Positions 25,665-35,835 of a stretch of 64,000 nucleotides of DNA are shown here, piece by piece (the stretch's first letter is position 1; each line of letters starts with the position of its first letter). The translations under genes and the position numbers were made by a program. Source of the stretch: Sphingobium naphthae (GTDB lineage Bacteria > Pseudomonadota > Alphaproteobacteria > Sphingomonadales > Sphingomonadaceae); the NCBI RefSeq assembly GCF_020782235.1, contig NZ_JAJGNO010000006.1:1-64000 (forward strand), written 5' to 3'. The notes under the pieces were generated by a model that worked only from the letters and a program-made list of their open reading frames with translations, was not told the origin of the DNA and searched no databases.

Positions 25665-26569
25665 GCGCCGATCCTCCGCCGCGCGATGATGGGGCTGGGA
25701 TGATCCGTCGCCAGGCGCGCAACGACATCCGCCAGGGGTTCCTTGACCACCGCCATCCAAAAGGCATTGGCGTGCAGCAGCGTCTTGCCATCGGTCATGA
25801 TGCCGACATGGCCCGGGAAGAAGATGAGGTCGCCACGTTGCAGCCGGGCATCATTGTCGATCGGCGTGCCGATGCCTTCGCACTGCAGGTCGGTGTCGCG
25901 GGGCACGGCCATTCCGATGCGGCCCAGCGCCACCTGGACGAGGCCGGAGCAATCGATGCCGCGATGGCCGCGTCCGCCCCAGACATAGGGTTGGCCCAGA
26001 TGCCGTTCGGCGACCGCGACCCAGTCGGGCTCCTCCTGCGTCACCGGCTCGGCATGGCGCTTATGGACGAAGCCTTCTGCGCAGGCGAAGAAATCGCCTT
26101 GCGCCTCGGCGGTGAACAGCGCGCCCTGCGGCCAATAGTCTGCGATGGTCGACTTGATGTCGGGGCCGCTGAACAAGGGCGCGACCGCCGCCGTGACTCG
26201 ATGGGTGGCCTGTTCCTCGACGTCGAGCGCGTCGCGGCGGATATAGCCGACATAGCCGTCATGGCCGCAAAAGCCCCAGGCCCAGTCGGTGGTCACGTCA
26301 AGCGCATGAAATCGTTCGCCACGCAGCAGTTCGCTGACGGCCTCCGCGGTCGGGGAGGCGGATGCAAGGATCGGCGTGCCGGCCGCGACACAGGTCAGCG
26401 GAACGGCGCGGGCATAATGCGCGGAAAAGAGGGTGCCGGCGAGCGACAGATCGGCCAGGTCGCCGCGAGCCGCATGAACGCGGCGATCAAGCGCGACCGA
26501 TCGGCCCTGCAGCTTGAACCGGGTTCTTTCAGGCGGTGCGTTCCGCAGCGGAGTATTCGATCCTTTCAT
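25661..26569 (-). CDS. NlpC/P60 family peptidoglycan endopeptidase
   Basis: A 302-aa protein. The N-terminal part (about 25-175) holds bacterial SH3-like segments (WGFCGHDGYVGYIRRDALD). The C-terminal NlpC/P60 domain has YVWGGRGHRGIDCSGLV with the catalytic Cys207 and GDLIFFPGHVGIM with His254, followed by HAN near 266-268. It would cleave gamma-D-Glu-diamino acid bonds in wall peptides or recycle them. No signal peptide is visible, so it may act on cytoplasmic muropeptides. ATG 26569 overlaps the upstream MarR gene by 41 bp; there is no good later start. Confidence 0.88.
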   Translation of the reverse strand: MKGSNTPLRNAPPERTRFKLQGRSVALDRRVHAARGDLADLSLAGTLFSAHYARAVPLTCVAAGTPILASASPTAEAVSELLRGERFHALDVTTDWAWGFCGHDGYVGYIRRDALDVEEQATHRVTAAVAPLFSGPDIKSTIADYWPQGALFTAEAQGDFFACAEGFVHKRHAEPVTQEEPDWVAVAERHLGQPYVWGGRGHRGIDCSGLVQVALGRIGMAVPRDTDLQCEGIGTPIDNDARLQRGDLIFFPGHVGIMTDGKTLLHANAFWMAVVKEPLADVVARLATDHPSPIIARRRIGA

Positions 26570-26936
26570 CGCGCGGGGTTCCTGCGATGAAAAGGTGAAA
26601 GGCGTCAAGAAATTCCGCCCCTTTGGGCGTGCGCGTGATGAAAATATTCCGTCGATCCGCCACATCGCGCTCCCGGCGCAGATAACCCAGCGCCGAAAGC
26701 TTGTTCAGCGCGCGCGTGATGACGGGTTTCGACACATGCAGCGTTTCGGCGAGCCCGCGCACCGTATGAGGACCCTTGCTGATATAGACGGTCATCATCA
26801 GCGCCATCTGGCGATTGGTCAGGTCGGGCTTGCCCGAACGCACATAATCGACCAGCGTCGACATCCATTGGCGAAGCGACGGGATGCCCGGGCGGTCGAT
26901 CTCGGCGGATGAATCTGTGGCGGAAAGGGCGTTCAT
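26529..26936 (-). CDS. MarR-type winged-helix regulator
   Basis: A 135-aa protein. It has a winged-helix core, DLTNRQMALMMTVYISKGPHTVRGLAETLHVSKPVITRALNKLSALGYLRRERDVADRRNIFITRTPKG (about 38-105), with the MarR-typical DRR in the wing. It is the first gene of the operon with the NlpC/P60 gene and argC and probably controls it. The inducer is unknown. ATG 26936 is the only good start and is followed by a polar N-terminal extension. Confidence 0.85.
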   Translation of the reverse strand: MNALSATDSSAEIDRPGIPSLRQWMSTLVDYVRSGKPDLTNRQMALMMTVYISKGPHTVRGLAETLHVSKPVITRALNKLSALGYLRRERDVADRRNIFITRTPKGAEFLDAFHLFIAGTPRDERIEYSAAERTA

Positions 26937-26995
26937 GCCCGCTTAACGCGCGATGGCCAATCCGGTTGCGTAACGGACGGGCCTTTGTCAATGCG

Positions 26996-28393
26996 TCAAT
27001 GATCCTTGCCGTAGCGCCGCTGCAAGAGCCGGAATATGGCGCGCATTCCAAGCGCTTCGCCGCCCTTGGGCCGGCCAGGCTTGCTCGCAGGTCGCCAGGC
27101 GAAGGTATCGAGATGCAGCCATGGCGTATCGTCGGGAACGAATCGCTTGAGAAAGAGCGCTGCAGTGATCGCGCCGGCGAAGCCGCCTTCTCCGGCATTG
27201 TTGATATCCGCCACATCCGATTTCAGCATGTCGGCATAGGGATCCCACAAGGGCAGCCGCCAGAGCGGGTCGTCGACCTCCATGCCCGCGGCCATGGCCT
27301 GCCCCGCCAGATCATCGTCATTGCAGAACAGGGCAGGGAGATCGGGGCCGACCGCGACTCGGGCCGCGCCGGTCAGCGTCGCGAAATCGATCACCAGCCC
27401 CGGCCGCGCTTCGCCCGCGCGCGTGATCGCATCGCCCAGCACCAGCCGCCCCTCCGCATCGGTATTGCCAATCTCGACCGATAGCCCCTTGCGGCTGCGC
27501 AATATGTCCCCGGGGCGAAAGGCGTTGGCGCCGATGGCGTTTTCGGCCGCGGCGATCAGCAGGTGGAGCCGCACCGGCAATCGCGCGGCCATGATGAGCT
27601 GCGCCAGCCCCAGCGCATGCGCGGCGCCGCCCATATCCTTCTTCATCAGGCGCATGCCCGATGACGGCTTGATGTCGAGCCCGCCGCTGTCGAAGCAGAT
27701 GCCCTTGCCCACCAGCGCCAGCCGAGGATGCGCCGGATCGCCCCATTCCAGTTCGATCAAGCGCGGCGCGAAGCCGCGGTCCGCGGCCTTGCCGACCGCA
27801 TGAATCATCGGAAAGCCCCGTTCCAGGGCGTCGCCGCGCGTCGTGGTGACGCTGGCGCCGAAGGCCTGCGCGACCGCCTCGACCGCTTGTTCGAGGTCCG
27901 GCGGGCCCATGTCCGCGGCGGGAATGTTCACCATGTCGCGCACCAGCGCAGTCGCGCGCGCCAATTGCACCATCGGATCAATCTGGGCCACGCCGCTGGT
28001 CAGCAGGACGCGCGGGCCCAGCGCCGCGTCATCCTGCCGATAGCGGTCGAACCGATATTGCGCCATCAGCCAGCCAAAGGCCGCCGCCCCGGGAACGACC
28101 TCCGCCAGCCGATAACGGCCTTCCGGCAGCGTTTCGGCCAGCCTGGCGAGACACCAGGGGCCAAGCTTGGCCTTGTCCGGCACGGCGGCGACAACCGACC
28201 AGGCGCCATCCTTTTCACCCGGGATGATCGCCTGCTCCCCTGGCTTGCCGCGGAATTTCTGCGCCGTCAGCATCGATCGCACGGCGGAGGGCTGGGCGGC
28301 CATCCAGGCGTCATGGTCTTGGGCATCCAGAAGCTGGATCATGTGGCCGGGCTGCTGGTTGTCGGCTTTGAGCAGGTCGGAAAAGTCGGTCAT
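26996..28393 (-). CDS. Leucyl aminopeptidase family (M17)
   Basis: A 465-aa zinc or manganese exopeptidase that removes N-terminal residues from peptides. Metal and catalytic motifs are KGICFDSGGLDIKPSSGMRLMKKDMGG (Lys and Asp ligands) and the M17 signature NTDAEGRLVLGDAI. The N-terminal macro-like domain is present, so the protein looks complete and forms hexamers in the family. ATG 28393 (MTDFSDLL) is preferred; an upstream in-frame ATG has no support. It stands alone, with a 59-bp gap to the MarR gene. Confidence 0.93.
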   Translation of the reverse strand: MTDFSDLLKADNQQPGHMIQLLDAQDHDAWMAAQPSAVRSMLTAQKFRGKPGEQAIIPGEKDGAWSVVAAVPDKAKLGPWCLARLAETLPEGRYRLAEVVPGAAAFGWLMAQYRFDRYRQDDAALGPRVLLTSGVAQIDPMVQLARATALVRDMVNIPAADMGPPDLEQAVEAVAQAFGASVTTTRGDALERGFPMIHAVGKAADRGFAPRLIELEWGDPAHPRLALVGKGICFDSGGLDIKPSSGMRLMKKDMGGAAHALGLAQLIMAARLPVRLHLLIAAAENAIGANAFRPGDILRSRKGLSVEIGNTDAEGRLVLGDAITRAGEARPGLVIDFATLTGAARVAVGPDLPALFCNDDDLAGQAMAAGMEVDDPLWRLPLWDPYADMLKSDVADINNAGEGGFAGAITAALFLKRFVPDDTPWLHLDTFAWRPASKPGRPKGGEALGMRAIFRLLQRRYGKDH

Positions 28394-28534
28394 CCCGCCG
28401 ATGTAAGGGAAAGGTCCGGGCAAGGGGAAGAGGCAATTTCCCGTCGCTCGGGCGGCACGGCCGACCCTTTCTGTCTTTGCGTCGCACGCACGACGCGCCT
28501 AAAGTCTCTGGCAGAAGAAACAAGGAGATGGACG

Positions 28535-28735
28535 ATGATTCACGGAGATGATCGCAGCCTTCAGGCAGCGCGCGCCCGCGCCTATGAACTGGCTGAAAGC
28601 GGACGCTTCGACAATGGCAATGCCGTGCAGCAGGCGTTGATCGCCGAAGGCTGGTCGAACGCGGGCCGCGCGCTGGAAAGCGACTATGCCCGCAAGGCAA
28701 TCGGCGAACGCTGCCGCGCGGCGCAGGCGCATTGA
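28535..28735 (+). CDS. Hypothetical small protein
   Basis: A 66-aa protein from ATG 28535, with AAGGAG 8-9 bp upstream. It is helical and polar (LQAARARAYELAESGRFDNGNAVQQALIAEGWSNAGRALE) with a basic end. No domain was recognised. Its stop TGA shares one base with the ATG of the following lipoprotein gene, so the two form a coupled pair. Confidence 0.7.
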   Translation: MIHGDDRSLQAARARAYELAESGRFDNGNAVQQALIAEGWSNAGRALESDYARKAIGERCRAAQAH

Positions 28736-29550
28736 TGCGCGCCGGGGGGCTGATCGCGACCGGCGCCCTGATGCTGGCGGCCTGCTCGCCAGCGCAGGAC
28801 GTCGCCGATAACAGCGCCGCGAACGAAGCGGCGACCCGGTTCGCCAATCGCATGGCCGGCGAGCCGGCGCCCACGCCCCCCGGCAAGCCTTTCGCACAAA
28901 GCGACAAGAGCGACTATCTCGAATTCTCCTATACCTACCCCGGCGAAGCGGCGGCGATACCGGCTCTGGTCGACAAGTTTCGCAAGGCGATGGACACGGC
29001 CAAAGCCGATGCCCTGAAAATGGCGCGAGAGGATAGCGCGGCGGCGAAACAGGCGGGCTATCCCTTTCGTCCGCATAGCCTAGAGACGAAATGGACCGTG
29101 GCGGCCGACACGCCCCGTTTCCTGTCGCTGCGATCGGAAACCTATGTCTATACCGGCGGTGCGCACGGCATGACGGGTTATGAGGCGCTGCTTTGGGACA
29201 AGGCGCGCAAGCGCGAAACCAGCGTCAAGGCGCTGATGACCACGCCGGCCGCGTTCGCCGCCGCTATCGGCGATCGCTTCTGCGCGGAACTGGACAGGCA
29301 GCGCGCGCAAAAGCGCGGCGCGCCGGTCGTCCCCGGGGACGACGACTTCACCAAATGCATCGACCCGATGGAGCAGGTGCTGGTGCCGACATCGAAGGAC
29401 GGCAGGCTGATCGACAGCATGACCTTCGTCATCGGTCCCTACAGCGCTGGCCCCTATGCGGAGGGCAGTTACGAGGTGGCGCTGCCGGTGGACGCCGCGA
29501 TGCGCGGCGCGATCAAGACCGAATATCAGGATGCGTTCGTAGACAAGTGA
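28735..29550 (+). CDS. DUF4163/DUF3298 lipoprotein (RsiV-like ectodomain)
   Basis: A 271-aa protein. It starts with a lipoprotein signal, GLIATGALMLAAC (lipobox Cys near 17). The mature part has EFSYTYPGEAAAIPALVDKF (DUF4163-like) and RFLSLRSETYVYTGGAHGMTGYEALLWD, then a DUF3298 region to VIGPYSAGPYAEGSYEVALP. This two-domain ectodomain occurs in RsiV-type lysozyme-sensing anti-sigma factors, but here there is no transmembrane helix or anti-sigma domain. A ligand-binding envelope lipoprotein is the fair reading. It is coupled to the 66-aa gene. Confidence 0.8.
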   Translation: MRAGGLIATGALMLAACSPAQDVADNSAANEAATRFANRMAGEPAPTPPGKPFAQSDKSDYLEFSYTYPGEAAAIPALVDKFRKAMDTAKADALKMAREDSAAAKQAGYPFRPHSLETKWTVAADTPRFLSLRSETYVYTGGAHGMTGYEALLWDKARKRETSVKALMTTPAAFAAAIGDRFCAELDRQRAQKRGAPVVPGDDDFTKCIDPMEQVLVPTSKDGRLIDSMTFVIGPYSAGPYAEGSYEVALPVDAAMRGAIKTEYQDAFVDK

Positions 29551-29586
29551 CGATCATGCCCCGGCCGCTGCGGGGGCATGACCGGA

Positions 29587-30954
29587 TCAGACGGGCACGC
29601 CGTAAAGATCATGCTCGTCGGCATCCTCGATGCGCACGTCGATCATGTCGCCGGCCTTCCGCCCGTCGCCCACGTCCCGCAGGAAGACATTGCCGTCGAT
29701 TTCCGGTGCGTCAGCCTGGCTGCGGGCGGTGGCGCCGACGCTGCCATCTTCCTCATCGGGCTCGCCGACATCGTCCAGGATCACGGGCAGGACGCGTCCC
29801 ACCTTGGCCTGCAGCTTGGCGGCGCTGATCGCCGCCGTCTTTTCCATGATGCGCTGGTAGCGCTCTTCCTTGATCTCTTCGGGCACCGCGCCGGGCAGGT
29901 CGTTGGCGGCCGCGCCTTCCACGGGCTCGAAGCGGAAAGCGCCGACGCGGTCCAACTGCGCCTCGTCCAGCCAATCCAGCAGATATTGGAAATCGGCTTC
30001 GGTCTCGCCGGGGAAGCCGACGACGAAGGAGGATCGGATCGCGATGTCGGGGCAGATGTCCCGCCATTTGCGGATGCGGTCCAGCACCTTGGCTTCATTG
30101 GCCGGCCGCTTCATCGCCTTGAGCACATTGGGCGATGCGTGCTGGAAGGGAATGTCGAGATAGGGCGTCAGCAGTCCCTGCGCCATCAGCGGAATGACCT
30201 GGTCGACATGGGGATAGGGATAGACATAATGGAGCCGCACCCAAGGGGCGCGACCTTCGGCGGTGCGCAACTGGCCCAGCTCGCGCGCCAAGTCGGTCAT
30301 GTGCGCGCGGACTTCATGCCCCTTCCACATGCGGGTTTCGTGCCGGGTGTCGACGCCATAGGCCGAGGTGTCCTGGCTGATGACCAGCAATTCCTTCGTG
30401 CCCGCGGCCACCAGCTTTTCCGCCTCGCGCAGCACCGCGTCGATGCGGCGGCTGACCAAGTCGCCGCGGATCGATGGGATGATGCAGAAGGAGCAGCGAT
30501 GATTGCAGCCTTCGCTGATCTTCAGATAGCTGTAATGGCGCGGCGTCAGCTTCAGCCCACCTTCCGGCACCAGGTCGACAAAAGCGTTGGGAATGGGCGG
30601 GGAGGCGTCATGCACGGCATTGACGACCTGCTCATATTGATGCGCGCCCGTGACGGCCAGCACTTGCGGGAATTTCGCGCGGATGACGTCCGCTTCGTCG
30701 CCCATGCAGCCGGTCACGATGACGCGGCCATTTTCCGCCATCGCCTCGCCAATCGCTTCCAGCGATTCCTCCTTGGCGGAATCCAGAAAGCCGCAGGTGT
30801 TGACCAGCACGACGTCGGCGCCGGCATAGTCGGCGGACATCTGATAGCCGTCGGAGCGCAGCTTGGTCAGGATACGTTCGGAGTCGACCAGATTCTTGGG
30901 ACAGCCGAGCGACACCATGCCGATCTTCGGCGCGTCTGGAATTTTGGTTGCCAT
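29587..30954 (-). CDS. rimO: Ribosomal protein S12 methylthiotransferase
   Basis: A 455-aa radical-SAM enzyme that adds a methylthio group to the conserved Asp of ribosomal protein S12. The N-terminal UPF0004 cluster cysteines are C18 (SLGCPKN), C54 (VNTCGF) and C83 (TGCMGD). The radical-SAM cluster motif is CNHRCSFC (C150, C154, C157). The C-terminal TRAM domain is present after about residue 380. ATG 30954 ([10 protein letters not shown]) is the standard start. It is the last gene of the serS-surE-nlpD-channel array, 49 bp after the channel gene. Confidence 0.96.
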   Translation of the reverse strand: MATKIPDAPKIGMVSLGCPKNLVDSERILTKLRSDGYQMSADYAGADVVLVNTCGFLDSAKEESLEAIGEAMAENGRVIVTGCMGDEADVIRAKFPQVLAVTGAHQYEQVVNAVHDASPPIPNAFVDLVPEGGLKLTPRHYSYLKISEGCNHRCSFCIIPSIRGDLVSRRIDAVLREAEKLVAAGTKELLVISQDTSAYGVDTRHETRMWKGHEVRAHMTDLARELGQLRTAEGRAPWVRLHYVYPYPHVDQVIPLMAQGLLTPYLDIPFQHASPNVLKAMKRPANEAKVLDRIRKWRDICPDIAIRSSFVVGFPGETEADFQYLLDWLDEAQLDRVGAFRFEPVEGAAANDLPGAVPEEIKEERYQRIMEKTAAISAAKLQAKVGRVLPVILDDVGEPDEEDGSVGATARSQADAPEIDGNVFLRDVGDGRKAGDMIDVRIEDADEHDLYGVPV

Positions 30955-31003
30955 GATCGGCGCGCACATAGGGATTTTTGCGGCCAATGTCACGAGGAAC
31001 GAA

Positions 31004-32062
31004 TCAGACCGGCGGCAAAGCGTTTCCATAGCCGTCGCCTTCGGCGATTTCGATGATGACGTCGCCGGTCTGCAGCCGCTTCGCATCCTCTTCCCAAAAG
31101 CCGATCGGCCGGTTGTCGCGATATACCCGTACGCCCAGCCCTGTGCGGATGGCGGACAGGGGCTGGCCGATTTCATTCGGCAGGACGGCCCGTTCGTTGA
31201 GCTTCACGCGCCCGCCCGAGGCGGCGAGATCCGCCATGTAATCCGCGATATGCTGGCCGCTGGTGCTGCCCGCCAGCAACAGCCCGGCAAAGCTGACGGG
31301 GTTGATGACGGTCGTCGCGCCCGCCTGACGGGCGGGCAACTCATTATCCTCGTTGCGGACCACGATGCTGATCGGCAGGTGCGGCGCCAGATGGCGGGCG
31401 GTCAGGGTGATGAGGATCGACGTGTCGTCCCGCCCGGCCGACACGATCATGCTGCGCGCGCGGTGAATGGCGACGTCCTTCAACGTCTTGTCGCGAGTCG
31501 AATCGCCGCACAGCACGTTGCAGCCATGGGCCTCGGCGAGTTGCAGCGCCTTTTCGCTGCCGTCGATGACGACGATTTCGCGCGCGTCGGTGCCGCGGGC
31601 CAGCAGTTCATGCACTGCCTCCTGCCCGCTGGTGCCAAAGCCCGTGACGATGATGTGATTGTGCAGATCGGCCTGGATGCGTGCCATGCGCCACCTGTAG
31701 AGAATGTTGCGGAGAAAGAGATTATAGGCGGTGCCGAGGAAGATCAGCCAGACGAACAGCCGGATCGGCGTCACGAACAGCGATTCGAACAGCCGGGCCT
31801 CGGGCGTCACCGGCACGATGTCGCCATAGCCCACGGTCGTGACCGTGACCGTCGTGAAATAGAGGACATCGATGAAACTGATCTGATCGTCGAAATTGTC
31901 CTTCAGCCCGTCGCGGCCGATCCAGTGGAACAGGAGAACCAGAGCGATCAGCCCGAACAGCAGCACCACGCGCCAGGCCAGGTCCATCCACATCGGCATG
32001 GACGATCGGCGCCGCAGGAAACCGGCGGTGGCGGACGGGCCCGAGGCTTCGTCTATCCTCAT
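31004..32062 (-). CDS. Voltage-independent potassium channel with RCK domain
   Basis: A 352-aa inner-membrane protein. TM1 is [19 protein letters not shown] (about 30-48), the pore loop [18 protein letters not shown] contains the K+ selectivity filter TVGYGD, and TM2 is [21 protein letters not shown] cytoplasmic RCK/TrkA-N domain begins at [15 protein letters not shown] (about 137), and a C-terminal TrkA-C-like part follows. The domain layout is that of MthK/Kch-type ligand-gated K+ channels. It overlaps the nlpD-like gene by 4 bp (ATGA), so it is translated in the same operon. Confidence 0.9.
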   Translation of the reverse strand: MRIDEASGPSATAGFLRRRSSMPMWMDLAWRVVLLFGLIALVLLFHWIGRDGLKDNFDDQISFIDVLYFTTVTVTTVGYGDIVPVTPEARLFESLFVTPIRLFVWLIFLGTAYNLFLRNILYRWRMARIQADLHNHIIVTGFGTSGQEAVHELLARGTDAREIVVIDGSEKALQLAEAHGCNVLCGDSTRDKTLKDVAIHRARSMIVSAGRDDTSILITLTARHLAPHLPISIVVRNEDNELPARQAGATTVINPVSFAGLLLAGSTSGQHIADYMADLAASGGRVKLNERAVLPNEIGQPLSAIRTGLGVRVYRDNRPIGFWEEDAKRLQTGDVIIEIAEGDGYGNALPPV

Positions 32063-33120
32063 GCGGGCGGCAGCTTTCCAAGCGGATCCACAGGCGCGCG
32101 ATCCTTGCGCAGTTCGAAATGCAATTTGGGCTTGCTGGCGTAGCCGGTATCGCCGGTCAGCCCGATGATCTGCCCTTTCGTCACCTTCTGCCCCCGCACC
32201 ACATCGACTCGGCTGGCATGACCATAAGCGCTCACCCAGCCGCTGCCATGATTGATCAGCACCAGGCCGCCGAACACCGCCACCTTGTCGCCGGCATAGG
32301 CAACGACGCCGTCGGCCGCTGCGCGGATCGGCGTGCCCACGGGCGCGGAAATGTCGATGCCATTATTCTTCGATCCGCTCTGGCCCGGGCCGAAGCGCGA
32401 CAGGATGGTGCCGGGGACGGGCCAGGCGAAACTGCCGGCGAATGCGCCCGGCTGGGCGATCGGCTTGTTCGCGGGCAGCGGCCTGGGACGCGTGGAGGCT
32501 GCCGCGGCGGGCGCATTTTCGCGCGTCGCGGGCTGGCCGCCGGTCAGGACATCGTCAATGTCGATGCGAAAGGCGGCCGCCCGCTGCTCCAACGAGGTCG
32601 CGCCAGCGGGCAACGCATCGGGCAGCAACAGCCGCTGTCCGCGCCGCAGGACATAGGGTTCCTCCAGCCCGTTGGCCTCGACAATGCGTCTCCAGGGGAT
32701 GGCATAGGCGGCGGCAATGGCGATGCCGGTTTCGCCTTCCGCTACCAGATGATAGCGGCCGCCCGGAATGCGCAGCTGTTGCCCGGCCTGCAATTGGTAG
32801 GGCGGCGTCAACCCGTTCGCCCGCGCGATCATCTCCGATCCTGCGCCGGTGCGATTGCCGATACCGCGCAGCGTGTCGCCGGGCTGCACGACATAGTGGG
32901 ATTCCGGAACGGTGCGGGCGTTGGCGACCACTTGCTGCGCCGTCCACACCGGCTCGGGCTCCGCAAGCTGAGCGGTGGCCGCATCGGCGCCCAGGCTGGG
33001 TGGCGGCGTGGGCATGGGGGCAGGAGCATAGGTCGGCTGCCGGTCGGCCTGCTGCGGAATGCAGGCGGTGAGCAGCAGCGGGCCGAGCGTGCAGGAAGGA
33101 AGGCGCAGCGAGGAAGGCAT
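32059..33120 (-). CDS. nlpD: NlpD-like LysM/M23 lipoprotein (catalytically degenerate)
   Basis: A 353-aa protein. The lipobox is LLTAC with Cys20. LysM repeats are at about 75-118 (HYVVQPGDTLRGIGNRTG) and 122-167 (YHLVAEGETGIAIAAAYAI). A C-terminal LytM/M23 domain covers about 235-350. The first metal His is replaced (KNNGIDIS instead of H-x3-D), while YGH and HFELR remain. Escherichia coli NlpD is degenerate in the same way and activates amidases instead of cutting wall itself. Location next to surE is the classic surE-nlpD arrangement. It probably acts in septal wall splitting. Confidence 0.88.
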   Translation of the reverse strand: MPSSLRLPSCTLGPLLLTACIPQQADRQPTYAPAPMPTPPPSLGADAATAQLAEPEPVWTAQQVVANARTVPESHYVVQPGDTLRGIGNRTGAGSEMIARANGLTPPYQLQAGQQLRIPGGRYHLVAEGETGIAIAAAYAIPWRRIVEANGLEEPYVLRRGQRLLLPDALPAGATSLEQRAAAFRIDIDDVLTGGQPATRENAPAAAASTRPRPLPANKPIAQPGAFAGSFAWPVPGTILSRFGPGQSGSKNNGIDISAPVGTPIRAAADGVVAYAGDKVAVFGGLVLINHGSGWVSAYGHASRVDVVRGQKVTKGQIIGLTGDTGYASKPKLHFELRKDRAPVDPLGKLPPA

Positions 33121-33184
33121 TGCAGGCTGTGTATCGCATCGCGCCAGCCTTGCCAGCCCTTAACCATGCATCGGCGTTCGCGGG

Positions 33185-33952
33185 CTATTGATCGCCAAAT
33201 GCCGCCGCCGTTGCCGCCAGCGCGCTGTCCTGCGTCAGATCATAATGTAGCGGCGTGACGGTGATATGATTGTCGGCAATGGCCGCCAGGTCGGTTCCTG
33301 CCGGCACGGACTGGCTGGTGCCAAGCCCGAACCAGAAATAGCGATAGCCGCGCGGATCGGTGCCTTCGATGATGCTGGTCCGATCGACGTCATGAAGGCC
33401 CTGCCGGACCACCTTGATGCCGCGCACGGCCTCCGCCTCGACCGCAGGAAAATTGATGTTGAACAGCATGCGCGGGCTGTGCGGCATGGCGATCAGCGGG
33501 CGCAGCACCCGCTCGCCCCATGCGGCTGCGGCGGAGAAGGGAACGGCATCGCCCATCCCCGAGCGGGCATAGACCTGACTGAGCGCGATCGAGCGGATGC
33601 CGGAAATCGCGCCTTCCATCGCTGCCGAAACGGTGCCGGAATAAGTCACGTCCTCGGCCAGATTGGCGCCGCGATTGACCCCCGACAGGATAAGGTCCGG
33701 CCTGCAATCCTTCATCAGGTGGCCGACGGCCATCATCACCGCGTCGGTGGGCGTGCCGGTGACGCTATAATGTTGATCGCCATGCTGGCGCAGCCGCAAC
33801 GGGCGCGTCAGCGTCAGGCTGTGCCCTGCGCCGGATTGTTCCTCGCTGGGCGCGACGATCCAGATGTCGTCGGAAAAACAGCGCGCAATTTCCTCCAGAA
33901 CCTTGAGCCCAGGCGCGTGGACGCCATCGTCATTGGTGAGGAGAATGCGCAA
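33185..33952 (-). CDS. surE: 5'/3'-nucleotidase SurE
   Basis: A 255-aa metal-dependent phosphatase of nucleoside monophosphates. It begins MRILLTNDDGVHAPGL with the metal-binding DD pair. EEQSGAGHSLTLTRPLR and SGVNRGANLAEDVTYSGTVSAAMEG carry the catalytic Ser/Asn region. Length is typical. It lies 11 bp after serS and 64 bp before the nlpD-like gene, a conserved neighbourhood. Confidence 0.96.
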   Translation of the reverse strand: MRILLTNDDGVHAPGLKVLEEIARCFSDDIWIVAPSEEQSGAGHSLTLTRPLRLRQHGDQHYSVTGTPTDAVMMAVGHLMKDCRPDLILSGVNRGANLAEDVTYSGTVSAAMEGAISGIRSIALSQVYARSGMGDAVPFSAAAAWGERVLRPLIAMPHSPRMLFNINFPAVEAEAVRGIKVVRQGLHDVDRTSIIEGTDPRGYRYFWFGLGTSQSVPAGTDLAAIADNHITVTPLHYDLTQDSALAATAAAFGDQ

Positions 33953-33963
33953 GGCGGACCGCC

Positions 33964-35250
<1,287 letters not shown>

Positions 35251-35335
35251 CTATGCCGCTGCGCGACCGGCCGCGCAACCCTGCGCGCCGTCATCCGTTG
35301 GTCCTGCATCATCGAAATACAATAGGAGACAGGCG

Positions 35336-35776
35336 ATGCAGATCGATCATGACGCGATGGTGCTGGTGGCGGACGGGCGCAAGATGCTGTTCTTCCGCAA
35401 CAAGGGCGACGCGGCCTATCCCAATCTGGAGGCGGAAACCGTCAAGGAGCAGGACAACCCGGCCGATCGCGAACAGGCCGCTGACGCGCCGGGACGATCG
35501 CATAATTCGGTCGGCAGCCATCGCAGCGCCATGGACGAGGTGAATTTCCACGACCTGGAGGAATCGCGCTTTGCGGCGGAGGCGGCCGACATGCTCAAGC
35601 GCCGCGCCATGGCCAATGATTTTGAAAAGCTGATCATCGTCGCGCCGCCGACGGCACTGGGCGAAATGCGCAAGCATCTGCACAAGGAAGTCCAGGATCG
35701 CCTGGTCGGCGAAATCCCCAAGGACCTGACCAACCATCCGGTGCCGGAGATCGAGAAGGTCATCGCCGCGAGCTGA
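35336..35776 (+). CDS. Host attachment protein family
   Basis: A 146-aa protein from ATG 35336, with TAGGAG 9 bp upstream. MVLVADGRKMLFFRNKGD and FEKLIIVAPPTALGEMRKHLHKEVQDRLVGEIPKDLTNHPVPEIEK are hallmarks of the 'protein required for attachment to host cells' family, found in many free-living proteobacteria. The fold resembles eRF1 domain-like nuclease-related proteins. The true role is unclear despite the name. It stands alone, divergent from serS. Confidence 0.85.
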   Translation: MQIDHDAMVLVADGRKMLFFRNKGDAAYPNLEAETVKEQDNPADREQAADAPGRSHNSVGSHRSAMDEVNFHDLEESRFAAEAADMLKRRAMANDFEKLIIVAPPTALGEMRKHLHKEVQDRLVGEIPKDLTNHPVPEIEKVIAAS

Positions 35777-35782
35777 CGCACC

Positions 35783-35810
35783 AAAAAGGGTGGCCCCCCG
35801 GAGCCACCCT
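35783..35810 (-). terminator. Rho-independent terminator of the serine-rich gene
   Basis: An 8-bp stem, AGGGTGGC/GCCACCCT (35787-35794 with 35803-35810), is followed on the minus strand by a short T-run (35783-35787). It lies 26 bp after the stop at 35836. It may also slow plus-strand transcription from the host-attachment gene. Confidence 0.75.
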
Positions 35811-35835
35811 CAAATGCCCCTCGCGGGAAAGGAAA

